DNA of 64,000 bases from Ooceraea biroi (taxonomy: Eukaryota; Arthropoda; Insecta; Hymenoptera; Formicidae), in assembly GCF_003672135.1 (NCBI RefSeq), contig NC_039516.1, positions 868,001 through 932,000 of the forward strand. The letters are read 5' to 3'. This document shows positions 1 through 11,600 of the stretch, in pieces (the first letter of the stretch is position 1; each line of letters opens with the position of its first letter). Position numbers and translations under genes: made by a program. Under the pieces are notes generated by a model that was given only the letters and a program-made list of their open reading frames with translations, ran no database searches and was not told the origin of the DNA.

Positions 1-110
1 GCAGATTAATTCACAATTTTTAATAAACTACATCTGAGACTGACGCTTCGCAATAGTATTTACTAGAGGAAAATCTGAAGATATGTAAATTTTTATGAAT
101 AAATTTGTAG

Positions 111-422
111 GTTAAAAAGTGGCAATCCCGGGTATCTGGTCGCGTACCAGACTGCAGAAGAATCAGCTATCATAGACCTGTCCGGGATATCGCGAATATC
201 AGAAGAAATCACTGTGTTCGCCCACAGTCCCAATTACGTTCAAGACACAGAAGTTTTCAAGTAAGAAGATCTCCATGCGACAATCTACATAAGTCCGTAT
301 AATTTTACTGTGTTTAATATTTTATTAATTTCACTTCTGTTTGCAGGACAAAGTTGCCATCAAATAGAGTACCCATATCGCCGAGGAGCACGTTGGTACT
401 GACATTCGTGCCGAAGGAATAA
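111..422 (+). CDS. 3' end of a probable SLC3 / rBAT-like (GH13-related) protein, partial
   Basis: Two coding exons, 111-260 and 347-422, joined across an intron with GTAAGA donor and TTTGCAG acceptor; the frame continues through the junction and ends at TAA 420-422. The gene starts left of the window. The last 74 or so residues read like the C-terminal beta-sandwich of alpha-glucosidase-like proteins and amino-acid transporter heavy chains (SLC3A1/rBAT, SLC3A2/CD98hc): a stretch GNPGYLVAYQTAEESAIIDL, then ITVFAHSPNY, then a closing strand TLVLTFVPKE. In that family this domain follows a TIM barrel. The gene is convergent with JKAMP. The intron-exon calls are firm; the family call is from memory of the pattern and could be wrong, since no catalytic part is visible. 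Confidence 0.5.
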
Positions 423-1193
423 TTATGAAGAATGCTTTTGATGCAAAAACGATAACGATCTGTGTGCGATTGCGTTTTTGCTTTGATAGAAACCGAGTTT
501 TGGTCGATGTATCGCTTATATCAAGGAGACTAAAATTACACTTATTGGGTTCATCGGAGAGTCTCTGCAGATTTGTTTTTAGCAAAATTCGAACGCAAAA
601 CTTTGTATTAAGAATTGATACAAAGTTGCTAAACAAGTCCGTACCGACTTTCCGGTCAACCTTGATATATTGAATTTAGAATGCACAAATTCTTTGATCA
701 TTATCCGCCAAAGAAGACATTGTTTGCCGAAAATCTAACTAATATTTGTACATGAACATATGGATTATTATGTTTATTGACATCATTTGTTATATGAAAA
801 CAATATTCGTATATATGTTTGGAAGAAAACAAGTGATTAAAAAGATCTATAAATTTGTGCGTTTATATATTCATTGTATTACGTGTGCAAATAATATAAA
901 CGATTTTGTGTCTTGATGTGTAAGTGCATGATGAAATATATGTATATGCAAACATAAAAAAATGTGTAATTAAATCAGTTGTTTTATGAAAACACAATGG
1001 AAAAACATAATATCACTACTGATATTAGACAAATTTAAAAGGTTTTAATTAACAACCAAATCTTTATTAAAAGATATCCTATATAATTGCATACAATAAA
1101 CTTTTGCGTAATAAAGCTTAATGTAAACACTTTAATGAATTATGTTAAGATGACATGTAAAGTATTCGATACGCCAGGTAGTACTCTGAAAGC
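423..1193. other. Convergent 3' UTR / intergenic region
   Basis: AT-rich stretch between the stop codons of two convergent genes. It should hold the 3' UTR of the left (+) gene and that of JKAMP (-). A reverse-strand AATAAA lies near 1066-1072 (plus strand CTTTATT), suitable for JKAMP, and a forward AATAAA lies at about 1095. No coding exon is visible. Confidence 0.5.
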
Positions 1194-2410
1194 TTATTCA
1201 ATGTGGAGCTTATGGGGATCGGTAAATCTCGCTGTTAGAATATAAAACAATGCAGGTAATGGAACTAGGGTCAACATTACGGGATGAATGCTAAGTCCAC
1301 GAAGAGTCGCCACCGCAATCACTCCATATCCATGTAACAACCAATGGCCCAGGATGACTATCACGTTCTTTATGTCTGAGACGGAGCTCAGTAATAGCGA
1401 TTTCATCGTTTGGTTCAACTTGAATGCAAAGTGCGCCGCATTTGACAAAACCGACAGGATGATAGTAATATAGGGAAAAGAATAATCTACGAAACAGATG
1501 TACGATTAATATACAGTGTGTTCAATTTTATACTAATATAATCATGATATTATGTAACGTACATATGAGACCTCCACCCACGGCATGAAGCAGCGCAAGG
1601 ATTGGGTAGAAGTACAACGCGGCGTAAATGGAGAACTTGCCTTGTTTCGGCATGAATTTCTTGGCTATTATTGGCCTTATTAGTAACATAAGGATTATAC
1701 CTAAAGCATAGAAGACAAAAACCATGGTGTACCTGAAATAATGTAAATGGTCATTACACATGAATGTCATACAGTTCTCAAGTTGTTGCAAACCTATGTA
1801 AAATATTTGACAAATTTTAAATCAATGTTTCATTAAAAATATTTTTGAAGAATCTATTAAATGCCAATAATTAAAACTAATCTATATAAGTCTTTGCTTA
1901 TTATAAATATGTATTGTGCAATTTCCAGTGAAAAGTAAGAAACGAATCTGATTATACTAACAAGGGATAAACTGCCTCCTGCGTGCAATGTAGGGTCGCT
2001 TCATAATTGGGACTGGGATTGTGCAGTAACGTGTACCAATCCGACAGTCTTTTCGCCTTGCACGATTTTATGGTGAACTCTCCAATGGGCTCTGTCACTT
2101 GCAGTACTATGAGAGATGCCAGTACTACCTCGAGCAATGCAGACAGGTGCAGAACTATCACCTCTTTGGGTATGTTCCGACGCATGGAGACCATGTCGAT
2201 GGAAAACCAATGCAGCACCAGGGCCAGCAGAGCCATGAAGCCGAGATAAAGCCAGTCGTAGAATATCGGCGTGTCGTCGCAGGGCACGCACGCCGACGAG
2301 GCATTGGCGCGAAAGCCGCGCGGACAGGCGCCGCAATCGCTCCAATTCCCGTCTGGCAGGAGCTCCCTGCCGCAATACAGGCCGGGACATCGCGTGAGCG
2401 CGTTCATCAT
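1194..2410 (-). CDS. JKAMP: JNK1/MAPK8-associated membrane protein (JAMP)
   Basis: Three exons on the minus strand: 1962-2410, 1563-1732 and 1194-1486 (stop included), 912 nt or 303 aa, close to the 311 aa of the human protein. Junctions GTTAGT/CAG and GTACGT/TAG keep the frame. The N-terminus has the cysteine-rich motif CPGLYCG...CGACPRGFRAN typical of JAMP, followed by YDWLYLGFMALLALVLHWF, DWYTLLHNPSP, CTQEAVYPL, YAALYFYP, HAVGGGL and GHWLLHGYG, all family signatures, and about seven hydrophobic helices. JAMP is an ER/plasma-membrane protein that in mammals recruits proteasomes and ERAD factors and prolongs JNK activity. The start is the first of two consecutive ATGs; an in-frame TAA lies upstream. 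It faces widerborst head to head. Confidence 0.93.
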
Positions 2411-3850
2411 CAGCGCCGTGTTTATGTCTTAGGTTAGGATACCCATGGGACACGGTGAATTACATGATCGGTTACGACGACGACTCTTCGACGACGAAAG
2501 ATAGGTATATCGGATTATTTTCACTCACTGATCCTTCGGAAATCTTTTCCAAGGTTCTAACGCGGCTGCAACGTTCGTTCACGGACTAAAAGAACGTAGC
2601 AAGATGGAAACATGAAGAAATGGCTGTGCTGACGGAGAAGGTGGGCTAGAAACTGGATTCTATGAAGAGAACTTCTAATAAAGATAAACAATAAACGTGG
2701 TTATACGTGGTTGTGAAAAATAAAACGTTGCAAAATTGTTAGAAATGCATCACGCGCATGTATATTTGTATCAAAGGGCAAGAATTGTGGAAACCGTGAT
2801 GTTTTCGATAGCGTTTGAGCTCTGTTAGCAATGCATTAGTATACGTATTACATATATGCCGCTGTCAATCTGCACATCAAAATCAAACTGCACTGCGCAG
2901 CTCCTTCTCTGTTTCTGCCGTTAAATCGCTAATCTGCTGTCAGATCATGTCAGCAGGATTTGTCACATTTCTGCTTGCACTCTGTTGACATTAGATGTAC
3001 AAATTCTATGTCAAATCTGGAGATTTTTCTCCGACACTGTCAAACGCTTGGCAAGATCTGCGCAGGTTTGGCTGACTGGCCACCTGATATAAATACTTTT
3101 TTTTATGTATATATGTAATAAAATGAATTTATCTTTGAATTATTTTTGATTTTCATAAAGGTACTTTTAACTATATATACATTTATAGTCCACTGATGTT
3201 GCTATTTATAGTAACGGTACTTGTGTTTATTTGATAATAAATATAAATTATAAATAATTATTTTTAAATTTTAATTCAAGGTTAAAATATCAGTAAGATA
3301 AATCCTACAAACTTTGCCTTTCAAAATTTTCAAGATAAAAAATTTGAAATTTGAATTTCCTAAGAGAATACATTTTACAAGTTTGTCGAAAAAATGTTTA
3401 GTAATTCATGATTTCAAATTACATCCTGGATAATTCAAAATTCTACTAATTCAAAAATTCAAAATTTATAATTGAATCTATATATATTAACGAGTAGAGT
3501 GAAAATTCGTGAGATAGAAAAAGATAGAGAGAGAGAAGAAGGGTGTTCCGTCAGTACGCATTCGTAAAGCGGTAACGTGATTCGTCCGTAACGATCGAGT
3601 CCATGCGCCGTGCTGTCTTCCATTTCAGCGCACTGGCCGGCGCATTGATCGCGAGCGCGGCCGTCAGCCAATAGCGCGATCGCTCGCCGCGCACGGTATT
3701 GGCCGGACGCGCTTGAAAAGTTGATGCGAAACGTCACGTCGACGGCGCGCCACCTGCCGTACTCGTGCGCCTCCGCTGACGATCGGTCATCTCCGGCCGA
3801 TGATTGCCGAGCGCACATTACTATTTTCAGGCACACAAGGTACCTCTTGA
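2411..3850. promoter_or_regulatory. Divergent promoter region between JKAMP and widerborst
   Basis: No coding exon supported. 2411-2600 should hold the JKAMP 5' UTR and promoter. 3070-3480 is very AT-rich. At about 3560 the base composition changes abruptly to GC- and CpG-rich, which continues through the widerborst 5' UTR; the wdb promoter probably lies around 3560-3900. A GAGAG-type repeat sits at 3520-3540. Confidence 0.4.
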
Positions 3851-5407
3851 CGGATTTTCAATAAGTGAAGAGGGCGGCGGTGCGCGCGCGATAGCTCGGG
3901 CCTTTTCTTCCGCTTGACGATCGTTGCGATCAGTGGCCTGGCGGTTGGTTTACTGCAGTGGTGAACAGTGAAATTCGGTCAAGTAAACGCGCAAGCGAAG
4001 CACCCAAGCAGCCAGCCAAGCGGACGAGCGGACGAGCGCGCAGCGGTAGCAGCTACACTACAGGGCGATGTCGGGCCACGTCTCGGCGATTCTCGGCGCC
4101 TGACGGTCGGTCGCGGTCGCTCCGCCGGAAAATGAGAGAAGCCCCCACGTCGCAGCGAGCAGCTGATGGCGGCCGAGTGCTGTGCTACGAGCTGCTCCTA
4201 ACGTACGTCCGTTTAACGTCATCGTGTCGGCGTCCGGGTGTGCGACGAGCGTGAAGTCGAGGTGGTGGAGCGTAGTCTCGGCGGCCGCCGCGTGAAAAAA
4301 GAGACGCGGCAGCAACGACTCGGAACAACCGCGGTGCCCGAGGTGGTTGCAGCTCGCAACTTGCGCTCCCGTTCTGCGACCCGTACGCAGCAGAACGGTC
4401 GTATACCGTGCGTGTGCGCGCGGCCACATTACCCGCGGCCATACTTACTACGCGACGACGTGCGCTAACCAGCTATACGCAAGTCGTTCTATTTCGTAAC
4501 GGTGCTTCTCTCTCTCTTTCTCTCTTTCTCCGTTCCGCCGCCGGTGACTCGACTCGGTTCGGTTCGGCGCGGCGCGCGCGGCTTGGTTTTTTGGTGCATG
4601 CGTGCGCGTATGTGCGTGCGTGCGACGCAACTCGCGACATCGCACATCGTTAGAGAGGAGCGAGAGGAGCCCTCACCGACCGACCGATCAACCGACTAAC
4701 CAACGAACCAGCAGCGGCTACCACCACCGACCGGCGCCGCCGTCGTCGATCGAATCTACCCTACGCCGTTTGTCGGGCGTCAAGGTGGGTCGGAGGGCAG
4801 CTGCGGAAACGCGGACTGTCGTCGAACGTTTTGCGGTGTGTACGTGCCGTATACGCGCTTCTCGCGCCGTGTAATCGGGAGCATTTACCTTCACGGAAGA
4901 AAGGAAGGAAGAGAAAAGAAAAGGAAAGGAAAGAGAGGAAAGAAAGACGAACGAACGAACGGACGGACGGAGACGGCAGCACGGCAGGGCGTGCGTCTGC
5001 GTGTGACAACGCCTAGCCAAGAGATCATCGCGCCCCTTCCTTCGAGAGACAGCGGCGGCGGTGACGGCGAGAGCCGGCGAAGCACCGGTAGTGGCCGCGT
5101 GAAATCCGGACACGGTGGACTCGTGCAACGCCGCCGAATCATCGAGCCTCTGCGTGAGAATTCGAAGCTGCTCGCTCCACGGAGAGAAACCGTGACCGTT
5201 GATCGTGTCGATTAACGTGCTTTCTTGTTGATGTCTCTGTGCTATGCTGCTCATCGAGTATCTCTGACGAAACATATCGTCCTCCTTCACGCATGAACAG
5301 CTTCGTAGTAAAAGTGAGTGAAACGAGACGGGAAAGAGAAGATCGAGTGCTAGCGATATAGAACCATCACGTGCGCAATTCGTATCGTCGTCTATCAGTG
5401 TGTATTG

Positions 5408-5438
<31 letters not shown>

Positions 5439-5687
5439 TTTCTCGTGGGTGCAGTGTATTCGTCACAGTCGCAGTCACTGTCACGGAATGCAGCCTCCTC
5501 AGGGTGAAGGTGATCATTGTCTCTAGTCGCGAATAAAAACAGAAGAACGCTCTGCTGCCTGGGAACATCCCGAGAGCGAGTCAAGTGCGAGTACCCGTCG
5601 AGGCACTAGCAGCCGGTGCGTCTCCAGCTCTCGTTGAGGTTCATCACGTTACCAGGACAGTTCCACAGTGCCTCCGTTAATGCCAAA
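3851..5687 (+). other. Long GC-rich 5' UTR / first exon region of widerborst
   Basis: CpG-dense sequence directly upstream of the wdb ATG, rich in simple motifs: CT-rich runs at 4506-4530, a purine run at 4898-4946 with (GAAC)n/(GGAC)n just after, and a (TC)n tract at 5408-5434. Long ORFs on both strands here are low-complexity and look like chance ORFs in GC-rich DNA. I cannot fix the transcription start or exclude an intron inside the UTR. Confidence 0.45.
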
Positions 5688-8600
5688 ATGTCGTCAGGGA
5701 CTTTTGTGGACCGGATAGACCCCTTCGCTAAGCGATCCCTCAAGAAAAAATCCAAGAAGTCGCAGGGATCCTCCCGCTACCGCAACTCGCAGGATGTGGA
5801 GCTCCAGCAGTTGCCACTGCTCAAAGGTTAGTCTCACTTCATAGAGAAAGATTTCTGCTTGTTGGTACCTTTAGAACTATACTTGCCTATATCTGCGAGT
5901 TAATATTAGGATGTAGAGAGAAGAGCGCTTGTACAAAAGTACTATATGCCTAGGAGTTGTGCAACGTATCAATATATTGCACATTAATGATGCTAAGTTA
6001 TGTATTATGTAAAGCTAATTTGCATCTGATGTTGAAAATGGTAAGAATCGTTATTAAACGAGTTGGTGCATTAAAGATATTGAGAATCAAAAGAATCAGG
6101 AATTGGGCAAGACTGAATACTTTACTTCGATCACTCAGAATCTTGATTTTTCATTCTGTTACTCTGGAAATAATGATTTAATGTCCCTGATTTTGTCACA
6201 ATATAATATTTTAAAATTCGTTTTTAAAATGTTGATAAAACTGTCGCGTTACTTGTATATCACTCCTGTTGTCTTATATATGGCAGTCTTAACGCTTGAA
6301 ATTTCATGAATTTGTATCATTCATATACATTGTCTTTAGATATTTATGTCTCTAGATATTTATGTATCATTACTTCAAATTGTATCTAATCTCATAACCT
6401 AACCTAACGCTTGAGCATTTAAAATGTATGAGGAATTTAAGCTGCGGTCACTGTAAGTACTGAAAGTCTATAAGTTCACTGTGCGTATACTATAGACTTT
6501 CAGTGCATTTGCAGTGAATATCGGAGCACAACTTAAATACATGCTTAAAAAATAAAAATTATTTAATTAATTACTAAATTAATTAATACAAGAGATTCTA
6601 AAATTGAACTTGATAAAAGTAATAAATATATTGTGCATGTATATAAATGAACCTAAAACGTTGATATCATTGGATACTTAATTACACTTAATTAGTCATG
6701 TAAAAGTAAAATTATTGTACGTTTCGTTGCTGCATTTTATTACACCATCTTCTACATTTTGTGCTTGTTTTTGTAATCTTGCCAGCACATTTACTAATAT
6801 TCAATAACATTACGCGGAATTTATTTCCGTTTTAAGCTCTTACTAACACCATTAACATTTATTTGATTATAAAAATATATAATAATTTCGCATTGTTAAT
6901 CAACGATAACGATGCACAAATGTTTAGATACGGTGGTGCGCGTGTTGAGCAAAATACGGTGACAAAAATTGATGGAACTCTATGTGATAAGGTATTCATG
7001 ATGCCATGTGCTTTCTAGCAAATGGAAGCACGGCTCAAATATAGTATCCTTGAAACCATTGAACAATTGACAGTGAATCTGTCGCTTCTGACTTAGGCAA
7101 TCGCATCACACGCTATGAATACACTACCTATTTGTTTCTTTCAACGCGTTTCACGACATTATTGATTGACGCTACATTGCAGCGTACTTACAAACATTTT
7201 GTGCAGATGCAATTTTTCAAGCAGAAATAATTCCGTGAACACATTATAAACACTGTTTTATATATATTTACACGATTATCATTGATAATTACCAGCACGT
7301 TATGTGATTAACAAAAAGAGGAGTTGTAAAAAGATTTGTTTATCAAGCGATTAGTTACAGTTAGGTAAGTCGATATTTTTGCCAAGTTGCGTCGAATCGT
7401 CCATATGCGCCATCTCCAATACATCTCAAGGATTCAGTGACCAATGCGGCCACTTCTTAATGATCTCGTACAGAGCATCTCCGGGACTCAGGGTCTCCGT
7501 AATTTGTCGTTGTCCCAACAATGTATAATTGGACGAGAGCTTACCGGTCTCGACGCCGAGTTGTATCAGTTTCTGTACCGCGTCCAATTGCGCTCTCGGT
7601 GGCACGACAGAGTTGAACGTACCGATAAAAGAGATACCGATGCCTCTGTTGTTGTAGCCAAAACTATGAGCACCGACGTAACCCCAACCCCTACCGACGT
7701 AAATGCGTCCGTCGCCGCCCGCCATAAAATTATAACCGATGTCGGACCAGTTATAGTCCTCCATGTGAAAGCTTTGCGTACGTCTCACGTGGGACGAGCA
7801 TTCGCTCTTCGTTGTGCAAAAGTCCGTGGCGGTGTGGCTGATGATCACATAGGGTACCGGTAATTCTAACTCTTTTAAGGGCTCCGAGGGTGGCTTGCCA
7901 CCCCATTCGTCCTTCCCGACAATTGAGACATCTGTGGTATCTGTAAACCAAATCGGGCATTAGACGAACAGTCTGAGTGAATGCTCGATTTATTGATTAT
8001 TCGTCTCCATCAGATGCAACATATCGAGCACGCTGCTTCAGTAAATCGATGTGATGCAATCGATAAAAAGATAAAAGGTACAAAGTAAAAAAATGTAACA
8101 AGTACTATAGAAATTATTAATTATTATTCGCCAGTAAATCATTAAAATTGCTCATATTTTAGTAATTAGTCGATGAAAGTTTTATAACATCTCACGATTT
8201 ATCTGAACATGGAGATTATTGCCAAACAAGGATTCTCGAGTTTGGTCTAGCGATCTGCCGATATGGGAAAAATAATTTTGAACACGAAAGTAGTTTGTGC
8301 CGTTAGTCCGCTCGACATTTGGGGTATCTAACGGGCATACTGAAACACTCATTATGCGCAACTTTAGAATTTTGTTTACGGAACGCTATGTATATCTGTA
8401 AGGATATCTCGGGCACATTTCGAAACAATGAGATGCGGCAAGTGCGAGAGAGTACATTCATGAGTTCGTTCCTGACACTGGCAGTTTCCTGCGACCGCAT
8501 GAGTGTCACAGCTAATTATCGCAGAGAAAAATTCTAATTGATACGCGTGTGTCGTAACACGTAGTCGAATAAACTCGCGCTACGTGTCGCGTTACGTTTT

Positions 8601-11600
8601 CACAGAGCGCGGAATCGACATTAATTTTAATAATTCTTCCTCGCTATCGAGCGCAACTCACATTCACTGAATATTTGTTGTTACGTAAAAATAAATATTG
8701 CGTAAATGTACATGGACATACACACATGCGTGCACGTTGTAGAATGTTATGATGTGGAAAAGAAGCCATCAAGGTTATCAGTGTGTGCTTTACGATGTGA
8801 TTCATTTTACGAGGCACAGGATCCATGGTAATCCATGGCACTATCTTTGGCCGCGAAAACAAGGAGTGGAAGTGCAACGTGCAGAGGAAACAATAAGAAT
8901 ATGAAGATAATTTCGCGTGGCATAACGTGGCGTCTGCTTTACCTGCTAATGTTGTTTGTTTTCCTTCAGTTGAACAATTTCCTTGAGATATTGATACGCC
9001 ACGTTCGCTCAAATCGGGCAAATGCTCAACAGCTTCGCAATTACGAGGAAAGTATTCGGAAAATGCCCATGATACGATAACGTACGTTAAGAGTGTCGTA
9101 CATATGATGCATACGATGCATATCATCAGATGTATCCATATCCATCTCCACTGCGTTTCTGCAAATCGTGTTAGATTAATTTAATTGTGCAAACCATGCT
9201 CTAACATGATTCATTCATAAGAAAAATGCCGCCGCCGCCGCCGCCGCCGTATCCGCCAATATATTATAATTCCGGTTTGAGTGTATCTAGGTAAAAGATG
9301 AATTAGTTAAGTCTTTTATCTAGATACTTTTCAGATATTATTTAAAACAATTTAGGATATACAAAAATAATACACTCGACGCAACTACGAAAAACAGAGA
9401 TATGTTTCAATATTAATACATTACATATAATAAGAATATATTATGTATTATTAACTGGGTTTTCATCGAATATGCGATATTTTTTGAGAAAAATGGCACT
9501 CGGTGCGCAAATTACTTGCCAGTATTGATATTCTGCTGATTCTTAGATGCTTGCTCAGCATCACTTTTATCGGTCACTGAATCATCTACAAACAATGCAA
9601 AAGATGTAGATGCAATTTAACAAAATACATAAAAATATTTTATTATTATTTTATTATTAGTTGTCTACATGCAATATTTACACGATGGAATTTCATCAAT
9701 TTTCTCTGTTTGTGTTGACATGTTGACTTTGAAATTTACAATAAAATTTTTGCAAAAATCATAGTGCGATTTGAAGCGTGTACAGTTCTATTATTAAACA
9801 AGTTTTCGGACACGCGATGACACAAAGAGTCATCTACAGTGGCAGTAAGCAGTAAGAAGAGTTCCCATTACTCAGTTTTTGAAATAATCGATTTCGATTG
9901 GTCACTTAATACTCACTAGCTTTGCAGCTGGTAGGACAAACCATGATTATTACGCGAGATAGCTTTAAAGAACTCTGTATGACCGCACGTGATTCGTCTC
10001 AAATGATTTGACGCTCCTATGCCTCCACGGAGGTATTAATACTCGGTACGGGAACTCCCGGGAACTCCCCTCATGAGATATCGTACATCGTATCATGGCG
10101 GCACTGCCATCTGGACACAATCGTACAGCGAGGAACTAAAAGTCAACATGGCGTTCTGTAGGATTTAAAAAAAGCTGTTACTGTGGAAAACGATCATAGA
10201 AGCTTGTGGAGTGTTACAATTGAGTGTTGGCGTGTGCACAAATGATTATTGCAAACTCACGTACATCATCATCATTACACACACGCATATACACAATAAG
10301 AAGAACAATCCGTAATTTGTCTATAATCAGTGTTGAGATCATTTGAAATACTCTAGATACAGATTAGAGAAAACATATGCGCATCTCAGATAAGATAAAA
10401 ATTATTCCGGTTTGAGTGTATCTAGGTAAAAGATGAATTAGTTAAGTATTTGTATCTAGATATCTTTAAGATATTATTTAAAATAATAAATAAATAATCG
10501 TAATATATAATATATCTTTCTTCGTGTAACTGTGTAAAATTGCTACACAAAGATTTTATTCATAAATACATTTAAGGGATCAACTTTTGTTCGCAGTTTG
10601 AGATTGAGTTTGATTAACAGATTTACAAAATTAAAATGATTTATTTATATGCATCCATATTTAGTAAAAACATACTTTGAGATAATGAGGGAATTGATGT
10701 GCTGGACGTTAAAAATTTCTCAGACTATCACAACTTTTCGACGAAATCGATTTCTTTCAAGGTCAAAGTTGGAATCTTTTATCTTTTTATCTTGGTATAC
10801 TCTTAAGCATTCTTGCAATATAGCACCGATTACTGGAGCTTCATTGAAACATCTTGCACAATTTGTGTTGACTTTACTTATCGCGCAACTGTTTTCTCGT
10901 TAACGGAAAATGGCAAAGAAAAAGAGAAAGGGAATATATACGAGCGTTCACAAGTAAGTCTTTTATATCAGGTCTATAAAAGGTTTCCTAGGAAATATAT
11001 AAATGTTTTATAAATTTTTTGTCTGCTAATAGTGAAGTAATCCTCGTTTTCATTAAACTAGGTGACCTAGAAATCCCGCGCGGCGGGAATTTCAATGACG
11101 AATGACGATTCTTGTGAAGTACAAGCCTTCAGCTTGCCACAGGAGATGTCGTTCACCTTTGTCGGTAAAACGGACTTTGTCTCACCCTTTCTGTGTACAC
11201 ATTTATGTGCACTTGATACACTTTATAAATTATAATTTATATATATATACATACACGCACAATGTTCATAGAAATGTAAATTATGTTTCGTACTTTGGTT
11301 TCTTTCTATATTTCGTAAACTTCTTTCTATTATAGACATATTTACATCCTATCTTAATAACAAAAAAAGATAGCTCTTTAATTGAACTAAATTGTAGAGA
11401 GAGAGGGGAAGGAGAGGAAGAGGCGCACAGAATGTTTAAAGTTCAAGGTACTACTAGTAGAATAATTGTATAATAATAAATCTAAATAAATGAAGTTTAA
11501 GTAGCATTAATTCAATAAAATTAAGATTGTTCAAGTACAAGATTTCTTTGCAATGCATAATTTATAAAGTTTATTAACTAGACAATCTACAAAATTTATT

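Noticed and set aside
4718..5584. 288-aa minus-strand ORF in the widerborst 5' UTR region
   Set aside because: Low-complexity, driven by GA/CT repeats and GC-rich DNA, no family motif, overlapped by equally long ORFs in other frames.
7444..7863. 139-aa plus-strand ORF
   Set aside because: Antisense of the PGRP domain exon.
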